This document shows positions 1-7,351 of a stretch of 19,069 nucleotides of DNA, in pieces; position 1 is the stretch's first letter, and each line of letters starts with the position of its first letter. A program made the position numbers and the translations under genes. Origin of the DNA: Phycisphaerales bacterium (GTDB lineage: Bacteria > Planctomycetota > Phycisphaerae > Phycisphaerales > SM1A02); the NCBI GenBank assembly GCA_003520025.1, contig DOVP01000032.1, positions 1 through 19,069 of the forward strand. The letters are read 5' to 3'. Below the pieces are notes generated by a model. It did not search any database. It had not been told where the DNA came from and saw only the letters and a program-made list of their open reading frames with translations.

Positions 1-278
1 TTTTCTCGCTTGTGGGCCCACTTCTCGAAGACGCGGTAGCGATCATCGACGGTGCGAGAAGCGAGGTCATCGACGAGCCAAAAGGGTGAATTTCGATTGT
101 CTTCGACGCCGCGATCCTGTCGCTGAGTCTCTCCAACGTAGATGTTTCCTTTTTCGTCGAAGCAAAATGCCACTGGATCGAGGATGGTCGGATGCTCGGC
201 CCATGTGCTCAGGGTGAAGCCATCAGGGACGGTCGCGCCATCGGCAACAAATGTCAGCAGCAGGGTGATCGCCCACAT
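1..278 (-). CDS. PVC-type dehydrogenase / heme-binding protein, N-terminal part (cut by left edge)
   Basis: Only the first 92 codons are inside the window; the gene continues beyond base 1. It begins MWAITLLLTFVADGATVPDG, a short hydrophobic stretch consistent with a secretion signal. It then shows the pattern GFTLSTWAEHP, DPVAFCFDEKGNIYVGET and SPFWLVDDLASRTVDDR. This is the N-terminal signature I associate with the large secreted membrane-bound-dehydrogenase/NHL-repeat proteins of Planctomycetes, which usually carry a C-terminal CxxCH cytochrome domain. That domain would lie outside the window, so heme binding is not seen here. The start at 278 is supported by an AAGGAGGT ribosome site 8 nt upstream. 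It is divergent from the small membrane protein at 443. The family call is by recognition, not by search. Confidence 0.8.
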   Translation of the reverse strand, partial: MWAITLLLTFVADGATVPDGFTLSTWAEHPTILDPVAFCFDEKGNIYVGETQRQDRGVEDNRNSPFWLVDDLASRTVDDRYRVFEKWAHKRE

Positions 279-286
279 GGTCGAGG

Positions 287-294
287 ACCTCCTT
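287..294 (-). promoter_or_regulatory. Strong ribosome binding site for the PVC-type dehydrogenase
   Basis: On the minus strand the sequence reads AAGGAGGT followed by 8 nt and ATG at 278. It is one of the best Shine-Dalgarno matches in the window and fixes the start of the left-edge gene. Confidence 0.75.
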
Positions 295-442
295 CTTCCC
301 AGAAGCATGGTCCAAAGTGTACGCCCCACGGAAGCAGCCATGCGTTCTGGGACCTTTGTAGTAACTCGGCAGGTTTCCTGCGGTTGCCTCTTAATCCCGT
401 CGATAGCACCTCGGTCACGAACCTGGAAGGAACAGGATCCTC

Positions 443-841
443 ATGAGCATTGTTGATCGAAGAGCACTTTCTCGGTGCTGCGCCCTGTTTGGTGGACTGT
501 GCTGGATCTGCGCGGCGGTCGTGGTGCTCGCCGCATTCCTGTTGCTCGGCCGACTAGCGGCCGTGTCCGGTATTGGCAGCGACACCATCGCCGCTGGTGC
601 CGCCTCCTCGGCCATGGCAGTCACGATGGATCTCGCCAGAGATTCAATGAAAGCCTTCGCGATCGCAGTTGCCGCCTTTGGCACTCTGGCGGTGGGATCG
701 ATCGTGGCAGGTCTCGGCTTGGCGACCGGCCGCCGCGTCCTGCTTGCGGGCGGACGAAGCCCTCTGCTGACCGCCGGGCTGGTCAGTTGTACCACCTACC
801 TTGCTGCTGTCAGCGGGCTGCTGGTCCACAGCATCGTGTGA
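443..841 (+). CDS. Small three-helix membrane protein of unknown function
   Basis: I do not recognise a family. The 132-residue product has three clear hydrophobic segments at about residues 13-37, 70-95 and 107-131. A polar, alanine- and serine-rich loop (38-69) contains two acidic residues, and an arginine-rich turn follows at 97-105. An AGGA lies 5 nt before the ATG. The alternative reading on the opposite strand (415-795) is a low-complexity Ala/Pro/Arg translation typical of a shadow, so this strand is preferred. Its stop codon directly abuts the stop of the porin on the other strand with no gap. It could be an integral inner-membrane protein; nothing in the context assigns a role. Confidence 0.65.
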   Translation: MSIVDRRALSRCCALFGGLCWICAAVVVLAAFLLLGRLAAVSGIGSDTIAAGAASSAMAVTMDLARDSMKAFAIAVAAFGTLAVGSIVAGLGLATGRRVLLAGGRSPLLTAGLVSCTTYLAAVSGLLVHSIV

Positions 842-2290
842 TCAGAATCCGATCGTCGTCCGCCAACCCCAAATGATGGATGTGTCGATTCCGGCACCGC
901 GATCACGGACGACCTGAATGACCGGCCCAGTGTTGACCGAGTTACTCACATGCGTCAGCCAATACCACTCCAACATGTAGTGTTCGCCAGGCGAGGCGTT
1001 GTTGAGGCTGGCCGCATCACGTCCATTTTGTGTGATCTTGGCATATTCGATGGCAATACCCGTGTGACTGGACTTGATGCCAAAGGGCTGGACAATACTG
1101 AACCCTGCCGAAACAGCGAAGTTGGAGACCGTGACATCCTGCTGACCCCATCCGACTCGCATGAAGGCGGACACGTGATCAGCCATGGACTGATCGATGT
1201 TCAGAGTGACTCCTGGTCCTCCGATCGTTTCCTGATTGATCCCCATCGGGGCGGAGTTGTGCCACCCCATCAGGCGGATATGCCCCTCCCGCTGCTGGCC
1301 ACCAATAGTTGGAAAGACCCGAAGATCACCCTCGACAATCGTAAAGAGGTGGTTCCACGCAAGACCGTCGAAACCGCTTGTTGAGCCAGTGCTGGCTGAG
1401 TTCAGCGTGCCAGCGCGAAGCGTAAAATTCCTACTCAAGTCTGCTGAAAGTACGCCACCGAATCCGCGGGGGGGGAATGGGTTGGTGATGCTTTGATTGA
1501 AATCAAGCGACATGAACTGGCTCATTGGATCATAGGCCACGAGATTTCGGTCAAAGAAGCCGCTGTCGCTGATCTTGCCGACTCGCAGCCGGACAGTGTT
1601 CTGATTGAAAGACTGCTGCCAGTACAAATTTGTCGTGAGATGCGGACTGACCAGCACGTTGTTGATCGCCGTCGGATCACCGACACTTGGTCCCAAATAC
1701 GGTTCCAGTGGTGTCCCCATTCCAACGTTGTTCTGCAGCACACATATGACCTGTCCGTAATCACCCTGATCGTGCCAGAGTGTCAGCCTGCTGGAAATAG
1801 CTTCCCAGAGAATGGATTTTGCGTGTGGTGAACCATCGACGACTTTGGTGGCGTGTTGATACGTCCACGCCGCAGCCGGGTCGAAAACAAAACTCACCGG
1901 ATCGGTAATGGACTTTCGGATTGCATTGAATGCATCAGACAGGGGGTGAAGTGGATCTGGCGAAAGCAATGGAACCAGCACGATGGCCTGCTCGATGGCA
2001 GGGTACAAATCACGTGGATTTGGCCACTGCCAGAATCTGAGCCCTTCGGTACTGCCATGAGAAACGGGGTACATACCACGTGGGTCTGGCATGGGCGTCT
2101 TCGGGTGCCGGCCATACGCAGCGCCACAAAAAAGCCCACTTGGCTCGGCGTTGACATTCTCGATATGTGCGATGGTCTCGGCTGCGGGCCGATCGGCACC
2201 GTATCCCGGGTCGACCGGGGCATCCTGCCCAAACGCACATGCCGCAACGCACACACCCAGAAACCCAGCCGAAACCATGCGTGTTCTCAT
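842..2290 (-). CDS. OprB-like carbohydrate-selective porin
   Basis: Predicted outer-membrane beta-barrel, likely for passive uptake of sugars. From the ATG at 2290 the protein has about 482 residues. It starts with a signal peptide (MRTRMVSAGFLGVCVAACAFGQDA), with cleavage expected near AFG-QD. The body has alternating aromatic/hydrophobic barrel strands. A central stretch with WHDQGDYGQVICVLQ and LYWQQSF, followed by RLRVGKIS and FDRNLVAYDP, fits the OprB family. The protein ends in an aromatic residue (WRTTIGF), the usual barrel-assembly signal. A TTG two codons upstream (2296) is an alternative start, because the purine-rich GAGGGG sits about 12 nt before TTG and 18 nt before ATG. It is divergent from the MFS permease with a 78 bp shared control region. 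An eight-C tract lies within the gene. Confidence 0.85.
   Translation of the reverse strand: MRTRMVSAGFLGVCVAACAFGQDAPVDPGYGADRPAAETIAHIENVNAEPSGLFCGAAYGRHPKTPMPDPRGMYPVSHGSTEGLRFWQWPNPRDLYPAIEQAIVLVPLLSPDPLHPLSDAFNAIRKSITDPVSFVFDPAAAWTYQHATKVVDGSPHAKSILWEAISSRLTLWHDQGDYGQVICVLQNNVGMGTPLEPYLGPSVGDPTAINNVLVSPHLTTNLYWQQSFNQNTVRLRVGKISDSGFFDRNLVAYDPMSQFMSLDFNQSITNPFPPRGFGGVLSADLSRNFTLRAGTLNSASTGSTSGFDGLAWNHLFTIVEGDLRVFPTIGGQQREGHIRLMGWHNSAPMGINQETIGGPGVTLNIDQSMADHVSAFMRVGWGQQDVTVSNFAVSAGFSIVQPFGIKSSHTGIAIEYAKITQNGRDAASLNNASPGEHYMLEWYWLTHVSNSVNTGPVIQVVRDRGAGIDTSIIWGWRTTIGF
1468..1475 (-). repeat. Eight-base homopolymer (C8 on the coding strand) inside the porin gene
   Basis: The plus strand reads eight consecutive G, so the porin coding strand has C8. 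It encodes Pro-Pro and the first base of Arg in NPFPPRGFGG, near residue 275 of the 484-codon reading. A one-base slip would frameshift the second half of the barrel. Confidence 0.9.
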
Positions 2291-2297
2291 AGCCAAT

Positions 2298-2323
2298 ACA
2301 GTAACAATCCCCTCTGCTACTGT
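2298..2323. promoter_or_regulatory. Inverted repeat ACAGTA-N14-TACTGT in the porin/permease control region
   Basis: A perfect 6-bp inverted repeat with a 14-bp spacer sits in the 78 bp between the divergent porin and MFS starts. Arm length and position would suit an operator for a dimeric regulator. The arms are short enough that chance cannot be excluded. No regulator gene is adjacent. Confidence 0.3.
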
Positions 2324-2368
2324 GCCAGAAAGGGCGATTTGGCCCGCGGCTCAATAAAGGGACTGGTC

Positions 2369-3715
2369 ATGACATCGTTCGCTTCCGGACTGCATCGCGG
2401 ACACTGGTATGGATGGATTTTCTGGGGTGTCGCCGCGTTTTTTTTCCTGTACGAATACTTCATCCGCGTCATGCCGAGCGTGATCATGAAGGAACTCGGC
2501 TGCGAATTCGACGCCTCGCCGGTGGAGTTGTCGGCCGCACTCGCCACGTATCTCTGGGTGTACGCCCCGCTCCAATTAGTCGTTGGCGGATTTTTTGACA
2601 AGTTTGGAGCGAAATTTCTCGTTGCAGGGGCTGCGCTGATCTGCGGCGGTGGCGGAATTGTCTTTGGCATGGCAGGAGACCTCCACGGCGTCGCGCTTGC
2701 CGAAGGGATGATTGGCATCGGATCAGCATTCGCCTTTATTGGTGCCCTCTACGTCGCCACCGTCTGGTTCCCACCGAGCAGACTGGCTCTTATTGCAGGC
2801 ATCACAACCGCCGTTGGAATACTCGGGCAAATCATCGGCCAGACGCCGCTTGAGGAGGCGGTCAAGGCATTCGACTGGCGAACGGTCGTACTGGCAACCG
2901 GATGGATCGGTATCGGACTGGCTGTCCTGTTGTTCGTAGTCATCCCACCGCGACCAAGTTGGTTCCACGAACGATTCAGCGAGGAGGAGCATGTCGAGTA
3001 CAGCATTCTGCGAGGCATCCTCCACGTGCTGGGAACCTGGAAAATATGGATGGTGGGGATTATTTCCGCCACCCTCTTCCTACCGCTCAGCGTCGTGGCG
3101 GCCATGTGGGGGGATGCCTTCATGGAAACTGCTGGTGGGTATACCGCTGACGAGGCGAGTTTCGCCACCATCATGCTCGCCCTCGGATGGTTGATCGGCA
3201 GTCCACTCGTTGGCATCGTGTCCGATCGGCTTGGCTCTCGGAAGTGGCCGCTGCTCATCGGAAGTGTCGGTGGCGGCGTCGCAATGTTGCTCTTCCTGTG
3301 GCCCTCCATGTTTGGTTACTACGGCCTGCTGGCGCTCATGCTCGTTGGTGGCCTGTTCACCAGCACACAGGTCATCTGCTTCGCCGTCGTCATGGAACTC
3401 TCGCCCAAGGTGCTGCGGGGCACGGCCGCCGCCTGTAACAACTTCATCACCATGCTCATCGCTGCCGGACTGCAGGTCAGCGTCGGTTGGATTCTCACCG
3501 AAGAAATGATTTCCCCGGCACTGCACCCTGGTCAGAAACACGCCGTCAAAGCTAAAGACATGATCATGAACGCCACGCCGGAGGAGTTCAGGCTCGCGAT
3601 GATGCTCATCCCAGCACTGTTTGTCGTGGCGTTCATACTGTGCTTGATTCTTCCGGAAACTGCGCCCGGATCGGACCCACAGAAGGATGCTACGCCTTTA
3701 CCAGTCGGCCATTGA
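2369..3715 (+). CDS. Major facilitator superfamily permease
   Basis: Twelve-helix secondary transporter of 448 residues; the substrate is not predictable from sequence. MFS signature loops are visible in both halves: GGFFDKFGAKF at residues 73-83 and GIVSDRLGSRK at 282-292. Helix 1 has the run GVAAFFFLYEYFIRVMPSV, seen in a subgroup of bacterial MFS proteins. The reading frame is open for 172 codons upstream of the ATG at 2369, but that part lies antisense to the porin and looks non-coding. AAAGGGA 6 nt before 2369 and the hydrophobic N-terminus decide the start. The 3' end overlaps the nucleotide-sugar dehydrogenase by 26 bp, tail to tail. Pairing with a sugar porin suggests a small organic nutrient, but that is inference. 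Confidence 0.9.
   Translation: MTSFASGLHRGHWYGWIFWGVAAFFFLYEYFIRVMPSVIMKELGCEFDASPVELSAALATYLWVYAPLQLVVGGFFDKFGAKFLVAGAALICGGGGIVFGMAGDLHGVALAEGMIGIGSAFAFIGALYVATVWFPPSRLALIAGITTAVGILGQIIGQTPLEEAVKAFDWRTVVLATGWIGIGLAVLLFVVIPPRPSWFHERFSEEEHVEYSILRGILHVLGTWKIWMVGIISATLFLPLSVVAAMWGDAFMETAGGYTADEASFATIMLALGWLIGSPLVGIVSDRLGSRKWPLLIGSVGGGVAMLLFLWPSMFGYYGLLALMLVGGLFTSTQVICFAVVMELSPKVLRGTAAACNNFITMLIAAGLQVSVGWILTEEMISPALHPGQKHAVKAKDMIMNATPEEFRLAMMLIPALFVVAFILCLILPETAPGSDPQKDATPLPVGH
2438..2445 (+). repeat. T8 homopolymer near the 5' end of the MFS gene
   Basis: Eight consecutive T encode the Phe-Phe-Phe of helix 1 (residues 24-26). A slip here would truncate the permease at its start. Confidence 0.9.
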
Positions 3716-5075
3716 CGGCGATGCCATCCATCGCGTTTCGAGTGTCCATGATCAGCGCGGCGTGCGTGCCGATCAATTGCCAGTCGATAGCGTCGTGATC
3801 GGTCACGATCAGTACGGCATCGGCGGCACTCAAGTGCGCCTCGTCTAGCGGTACAGACGAAAGATCGATCGTGTACTGCCGCATCACCGGAAATGTCGGG
3901 CAGTGTGGATCGTGATACGACACCTCGCACCCACGTGCTTGCAGCATTTCGATGATGGGTGCCGCAGGAGTTTCCCTCGCGTCCGACACATTGGGTTTGT
4001 AGGACACGCCGATCACGAGCACTCGTGAACCAGCAACCGTATCCCCAAGTTCGGCGCATGTTTGATCCACGACATGTCCCGGCATGGCCGTGTTGATCTC
4101 TCCCGCCAGTTCAATGAACCGCGTCTCGCCCCCACATTGCCTCGCTCGCCATGACAGGTAGAACGGATCAATCGGAATACAGTGTCCTCCGAGACCCGGT
4201 CCTGGCCAGAACGGCTGAAAGCCGAAGGGCTTGGTAGCAGAGGCTTCCATGACCTCCCATACATCAATGTTCATCTTCTCAAATGCCACCTTGAGTTCAT
4301 TCACAAGCGCGATGTTGACGCAGCGGTACACGTTCTCGACGATCTTCGATGCTTCAGCTACTTCAGTTGAAGACACCGGCACCACATCACACACAACCTT
4401 TGCATAGAACGCGCAGGCCAGAGCAAGCGAGGCATCATCGATGCCGCCGACCACCTTGGGAATGGACGCCGTTTCGAATACTTCGTCTCCCGGGTTCTCC
4501 CGCTCAGGGCTGTAGGCAAGAAAGAAGTCGGTGCCGCACTTCAGCCCTCCCGATTCAAGAATCGGAAGCATGACCTCGCGTGTTGTTCCCGGCCACGTTG
4601 TCGACTCCAGCACAACGAGCATTCCCGGTCGCAACACATCCGCAACCATTTCGGTGGACTGGATCACATACGAAAGATCGGGCACATTGTCTTCATCCAG
4701 CGGCGTCGGGACGCACAGCACCACAACGTCACATCGCCTGATGTTCTCTGGATTTGCCGTAGCTGAAAACTTCTCCGAATCCGCCAACTCCGCAAAACGA
4801 GCGACCGCCAATTGACCCAGATAGCTCTGTCCAGCGGCAAGTGCCTCAACCTTGAATGGATCCACATCAAACCCGCACACCTCATATCCGGCCCTGTTCA
4901 CCACACAGGCCAGCGGGAATCCGACATATCCCATCCCGACGATGGCTACGGTGGCTGTTGATTCCACAATCGCGCGGTGTGTCCTGCCATCAACTCGCTT
5001 GTCATTCGACATCATGTTTTTGTCACGCCAGCTTTCCAGAAACAGTCCAATCAACAAATTGGACGGAGTGGGCAT
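3690..5075 (-). CDS. UDP-N-acetylhexosamine (nucleotide-sugar) 6-dehydrogenase, WbpA/TviB-type
   Basis: NAD-dependent oxidation of a UDP-sugar at C6 to the uronic acid, probably UDP-GlcNAc to UDP-GlcNAcA. Numbered from 5075 (461 residues), the Rossmann motif VAIVGMGYVGFPLA is at 43-56. CVPTPLDEDNVPDLSYV is at 121-137, and SPERENPGDEVF (189-200) is typical of the WbpA/TviB branch. The catalytic Cys299 lies in GPGLGGHCIPIDP (292-304), followed by the C-terminal UDP-binding domain with VIGVSYKPNVSD. All key residues are present. The start is uncertain: ATG 5075 has no Shine-Dalgarno and overlaps a -10-like TACGAT, so the tandem Met codons at 5015/5012 (441 or 440 residues) are a good alternative. 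Substrate could also be UDP-glucose or UDP-ManNAc, though the motif favours UDP-GlcNAc. Confidence 0.93.
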   Translation of the reverse strand: MPTPSNLLIGLFLESWRDKNMMSNDKRVDGRTHRAIVESTATVAIVGMGYVGFPLACVVNRAGYEVCGFDVDPFKVEALAAGQSYLGQLAVARFAELADSEKFSATANPENIRRCDVVVLCVPTPLDEDNVPDLSYVIQSTEMVADVLRPGMLVVLESTTWPGTTREVMLPILESGGLKCGTDFFLAYSPERENPGDEVFETASIPKVVGGIDDASLALACAFYAKVVCDVVPVSSTEVAEASKIVENVYRCVNIALVNELKVAFEKMNIDVWEVMEASATKPFGFQPFWPGPGLGGHCIPIDPFYLSWRARQCGGETRFIELAGEINTAMPGHVVDQTCAELGDTVAGSRVLVIGVSYKPNVSDARETPAAPIIEMLQARGCEVSYHDPHCPTFPVMRQYTIDLSSVPLDEAHLSAADAVLIVTDHDAIDWQLIGTHAALIMDTRNAMDGIAVNGRLVKA

Positions 5076-5079
5076 CGTA
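5074..5079 (-). promoter_or_regulatory. Candidate -10 element TACGAT for the nucleotide-sugar dehydrogenase
   Basis: The minus strand reads GGTACGATGCC, sharing TAYGATRSC with the other control regions of the glycan locus. It overlaps the upstream ATG at 5075; if used, transcription would begin near 5067 and translation would have to start at 5015/5012. No clear -35 is visible. Confidence 0.3.
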
Positions 5080-5130
5080 CCGACAGCAGTACAATCATTG
5101 TGTTGCGGCGCTGGTCAAAATCGCACGCTA

Positions 5131-5142
5131 CCGAGATCTCGG
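5131..5142. promoter_or_regulatory. Perfect 12-bp palindrome CCGAGATCTCGG in a divergent control region
   Basis: A gap-free palindrome lies in the 228 bp between the dehydrogenase and methyltransferase starts, 56 bp upstream of the dehydrogenase ATG at 5075. Position and symmetry are compatible with an operator for a homodimeric regulator; no direct support. Confidence 0.3.
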
Positions 5143-5198
5143 AGGCGACAAAGTGGCTTGTGTTGCCCATGAGGACACGATCCTATAAAGCCTGTTCG

Positions 5199-5226
5199 TT
5201 GACACAGTTTTATCATGGGCGATAAG
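5199..5226 (+). promoter_or_regulatory. Alternative sigma-70-like promoter upstream of the methyltransferase
   Basis: A perfect -35 TTGACA (5199-5204), a 16-nt spacer and GATAAG (5221-5226, four of six matches to TATAAT). Transcription would start near 5233, leaving about 70 nt of leader that contains the 5258-5277 hairpin. It competes with the TACGAT candidate nearer the gene. Confidence 0.3.
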
Positions 5227-5257
5227 CCCGACAATTATCATTCATATCACACCCCTG

Positions 5258-5277
5258 TGGCATCGAATACGATGCCA
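5258..5277. promoter_or_regulatory. Inverted repeat TGGCATCG-AATA-CGATGCCA before the methyltransferase, containing TACGAT
   Basis: Perfect 8-bp arms around a 4-nt centre, ending 26 nt before the ATG. The right half contains TACGAT (5268-5273), which I read as a candidate -10, followed by GCC as in other promoters of this locus. As DNA it could be an operator over the promoter; as RNA, from an upstream start, it would be a tetraloop-like hairpin next to the ribosome site. Confidence 0.4.
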
Positions 5278-5303
5278 GCAATAGGATCTCTAGGGCGACT
5301 CTG

Positions 5304-6083
5304 ATGCGACGACTGACAACATCCCCTACTTGGTCTCGCTGGCATACGACACAGCACATCTCGAAAACCATGTTCTTTCGGCGTCATCATACGTTCCGGG
5401 AACACCACGCGATCTTCCGCCAACTACTTCCCGCAGGGCCGCATGTTCGAATGATTGAACTCGGCTGCTTTCCCGGACGACTCATGGAATTCTTCCATCG
5501 CATGTATGGGCATGATGTCACAGGACTGGAATATATCGAAGAGAGTTGCCATAAATGTGAAGCAATGCTTGCAGCGAAGTGTGTCCCGGCAACCGTCATT
5601 CACGGCGACCTCTTTGAAGATGAGTGGGCGGCGGATCATCCACTGTGGGACGTTGTATTCAGTGCCGGCCTGATCGAGCACTTCGATGATTCTTCGCCTG
5701 CCATCGAACGACACCTGCGACTGGTCGCGCCGAAGGGCCACTGTGTCATTACCATTCCGAATCACAGTGGTCTTAATGGCCGATTGATGAAAATTATCGA
5801 CCGAAGAATGTGGGATCTGCACAATCTCATGGATGCCGACCGTCTACGAGATGCCTTTGAACGATCGCCGTCATCTGATAGATTCGAGTTGCTGGTCTGT
5901 AGATATGTGGAACACGTGGGACTCTGGAATTGTGGCCTCTACGGCCGGTTGCAATCCATAGGTCGTCCAGCCTTTCTCCTTGGACGAAGCATGGGCTTCG
6001 TTGTCGAAGCCGCCGCTCGGTGGACCCCCAACACCCGACTGCTATCCCCAAACATCGTCATGGTCGCGCGAGAACGGGGGTAG
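5304..6083 (+). CDS. Class I SAM-dependent methyltransferase
   Basis: Predicted to transfer a methyl group from S-adenosylmethionine, in this setting probably to a sugar or lipid-linked glycan. The 259-residue protein has the SAM-binding motif VRMIELGCFPGR at 48-59. An acidic residue for ribose binding follows in DVTGLEYIEE (71-80), then GDLFED at 101-106 and DVVFSAGLIEHFDD at 116-129. IPNHSGLNG (151-159) follows. The glycine motif is ELGCFPG rather than the common ELGxGxG, a variation often seen in this superfamily. AGGG 8 nt upstream supports ATG 5304. The acceptor cannot be deduced. Its 3' end faces a glycosyltransferase 43 bp away; no terminator-like hairpin with a T-tract is seen in that gap. 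Confidence 0.87.
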   Translation: MRRLTTSPTWSRWHTTQHISKTMFFRRHHTFREHHAIFRQLLPAGPHVRMIELGCFPGRLMEFFHRMYGHDVTGLEYIEESCHKCEAMLAAKCVPATVIHGDLFEDEWAADHPLWDVVFSAGLIEHFDDSSPAIERHLRLVAPKGHCVITIPNHSGLNGRLMKIIDRRMWDLHNLMDADRLRDAFERSPSSDRFELLVCRYVEHVGLWNCGLYGRLQSIGRPAFLLGRSMGFVVEAAARWTPNTRLLSPNIVMVARERG

Positions 6084-6126
6084 TTGCATTGCACCGTATC
6101 CAAGGGTTTCTACATCTCTGCGTATG

Positions 6127-7266
6127 CTATTCGCCACCGCTTGGAGCCAATGATTGGTAGAGCAGCCGATACCTCATAACTACGCCGCTCATTTCATACA
6201 GCTCCTCTATTCTTTTGCGAGCAGCATCACCCAGTGTGGCTCGCTCCGACACCGACATGGACAGCACCCTCTCAAGCCCGCTGGCAAGGTCTGCTACGCT
6301 GCCGGCTGGAACAACTACTCCAGTAGCACCAACAATGTCGCCGCTATCGCCCACATCGGTTGTGACGCATGGAACACCAGAAGCCATCGCTTCACCCAAG
6401 ACATTGGGTGAAGCCTCACCCCACGAAGAACTACAGCAGAGCACATCCAGCATCCGCATCACATCGGGAACATCGACCCGCTCACCGACAAAGTGAAATC
6501 GAGGCCGCATGGCGATCGGAACTAGTTCGGACAGGTCGAGATTTTCGGGCTCTACTCCGCGGCCGACCAAGACAACGTGAATCTTGCTGCTCTCTCGCGC
6601 AGCACATATCGAAGCCTGTAGGAAACCCACATGGTTCTTCATGGGATGCAACCTCGCCATGTGTCCCACAACAATCGCATCGCTTGGGATCCCCATCTCT
6701 CGTCGCATTCTTCTGCCCACTGCTGCATCTGGCTCAAACCGAGTCAGATCAAATCCATTGGGGATGACCATACTTCGGTCTCCCTTGAATCCGAAAGCCT
6801 CGTGCTGTGATCGTGACACATGACTGTTGTAGACCACGGCATCGGCTCGGCCTGATATCAGTCGATTTCCTCGAATGACTAATCGCATCATGAACTTCTC
6901 GGTCGCAAGTTCATGCAGCGAATGTTGAATATTCCAAGCAACTGCCGGTGATATTGTCGTCATCCGCCTCGCCATCCACGCGAATAGGTTCCCGTGGTAC
7001 ATCCATCCCTGCACAATTGTTGGTGTGATCTCCTTCAGCAGACGCCGAAATCGCATGATTCGGAACGCTGCATTCATGCCGTACCGAAGCCCCAGTGTGT
7101 GAACCGGCACACCAAGTTGCTCGATGCGTCCAGCGAGTACACCCCGATCTGTCAGAGACAACACATGTACGTTGCCGCCCTTTGCGAGACCCCCCTCTAA
7201 AAGGTGGACGAGTTGATGTTCGGCACCCCCGCCCCTGAGACCAGTAATGCAATGAAGCGTCGTCAT
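6127..7266 (-). CDS. Glycosyltransferase family 4 (retaining)
   Basis: Cytoplasmic or membrane-associated enzyme adding a sugar from a nucleotide donor to a growing glycan. The 379 residues show the N-terminal acceptor domain with LRGGGAEHQLVHLL at 10-23, a motif common in capsule and O-antigen GT4 enzymes. NSHVSRSQHEAFGF is at 147-160 and IPNGFDLTRFEP at 168-179. The second Rossmann domain opens with VGHMARLHPMKNH (200-212). The donor-site EX7E motif is E284 to E292 in SSWGEASPNVLGEAMASG. Length is normal for the family. The start has only a weak ribosome site. It is divergent from the next GT4 gene across 85 bp. Donor and linkage are unknown. Confidence 0.93.
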   Translation of the reverse strand: MTTLHCITGLRGGGAEHQLVHLLEGGLAKGGNVHVLSLTDRGVLAGRIEQLGVPVHTLGLRYGMNAAFRIMRFRRLLKEITPTIVQGWMYHGNLFAWMARRMTTISPAVAWNIQHSLHELATEKFMMRLVIRGNRLISGRADAVVYNSHVSRSQHEAFGFKGDRSMVIPNGFDLTRFEPDAAVGRRMRREMGIPSDAIVVGHMARLHPMKNHVGFLQASICAARESSKIHVVLVGRGVEPENLDLSELVPIAMRPRFHFVGERVDVPDVMRMLDVLCCSSSWGEASPNVLGEAMASGVPCVTTDVGDSGDIVGATGVVVPAGSVADLASGLERVLSMSVSERATLGDAARKRIEELYEMSGVVMRYRLLYQSLAPSGGE

Positions 7267-7301
7267 CGAAGGCTACCAGTCTATCTCACTCAACCCAAGG
7301 C

Positions 7302-7307
7302 ATCGCA
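7302..7307 (-). promoter_or_regulatory. Possible -10-like element TGCGAT for the minus-strand GT4 gene
   Basis: Minus strand GTATGCGATGCC matches the TACGATGCC element at 5079-5071 except for the second base. It ends 35 nt before ATG 7266. The opposite strand reads GGCATCGCATAC, 11 of 12 identical to GGCATCGAATAC at 5259-5270. Weak as a -10; included because of the repeated context. Confidence 0.2.
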
Positions 7308-7321
7308 TACTTCCAAAGCCA

Positions 7322-7327
7322 TATGAT
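7322..7327 (+). promoter_or_regulatory. Candidate -10 element TATGAT for the plus-strand GT4 gene
   Basis: TATGATGCC, five of six matches to TATAAT and the same downstream GCC as the element at 5268. It lies 24 nt before ATG 7352, leaving room for the GGAGG ribosome site at 7338-7342. No clear -35 is visible. Confidence 0.4.
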
Positions 7328-7351
7328 GCCATCCAATGGAGGCTGAAGTCG

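Noticed and set aside
415..795. 126-codon minus-strand frame opposite the small membrane protein
   Set aside because: The translation is Ala/Pro/Arg-rich low complexity without hydrophobic core or motif, whereas the opposite strand gives clean membrane helices.
1853..2368. 172-codon upstream extension of the MFS reading frame
   Set aside because: It lies fully antisense to the porin signal peptide and N-terminal region, has no transmembrane or family features, and a ribosome site with ATG at 2369 gives a standard MFS N-terminus.
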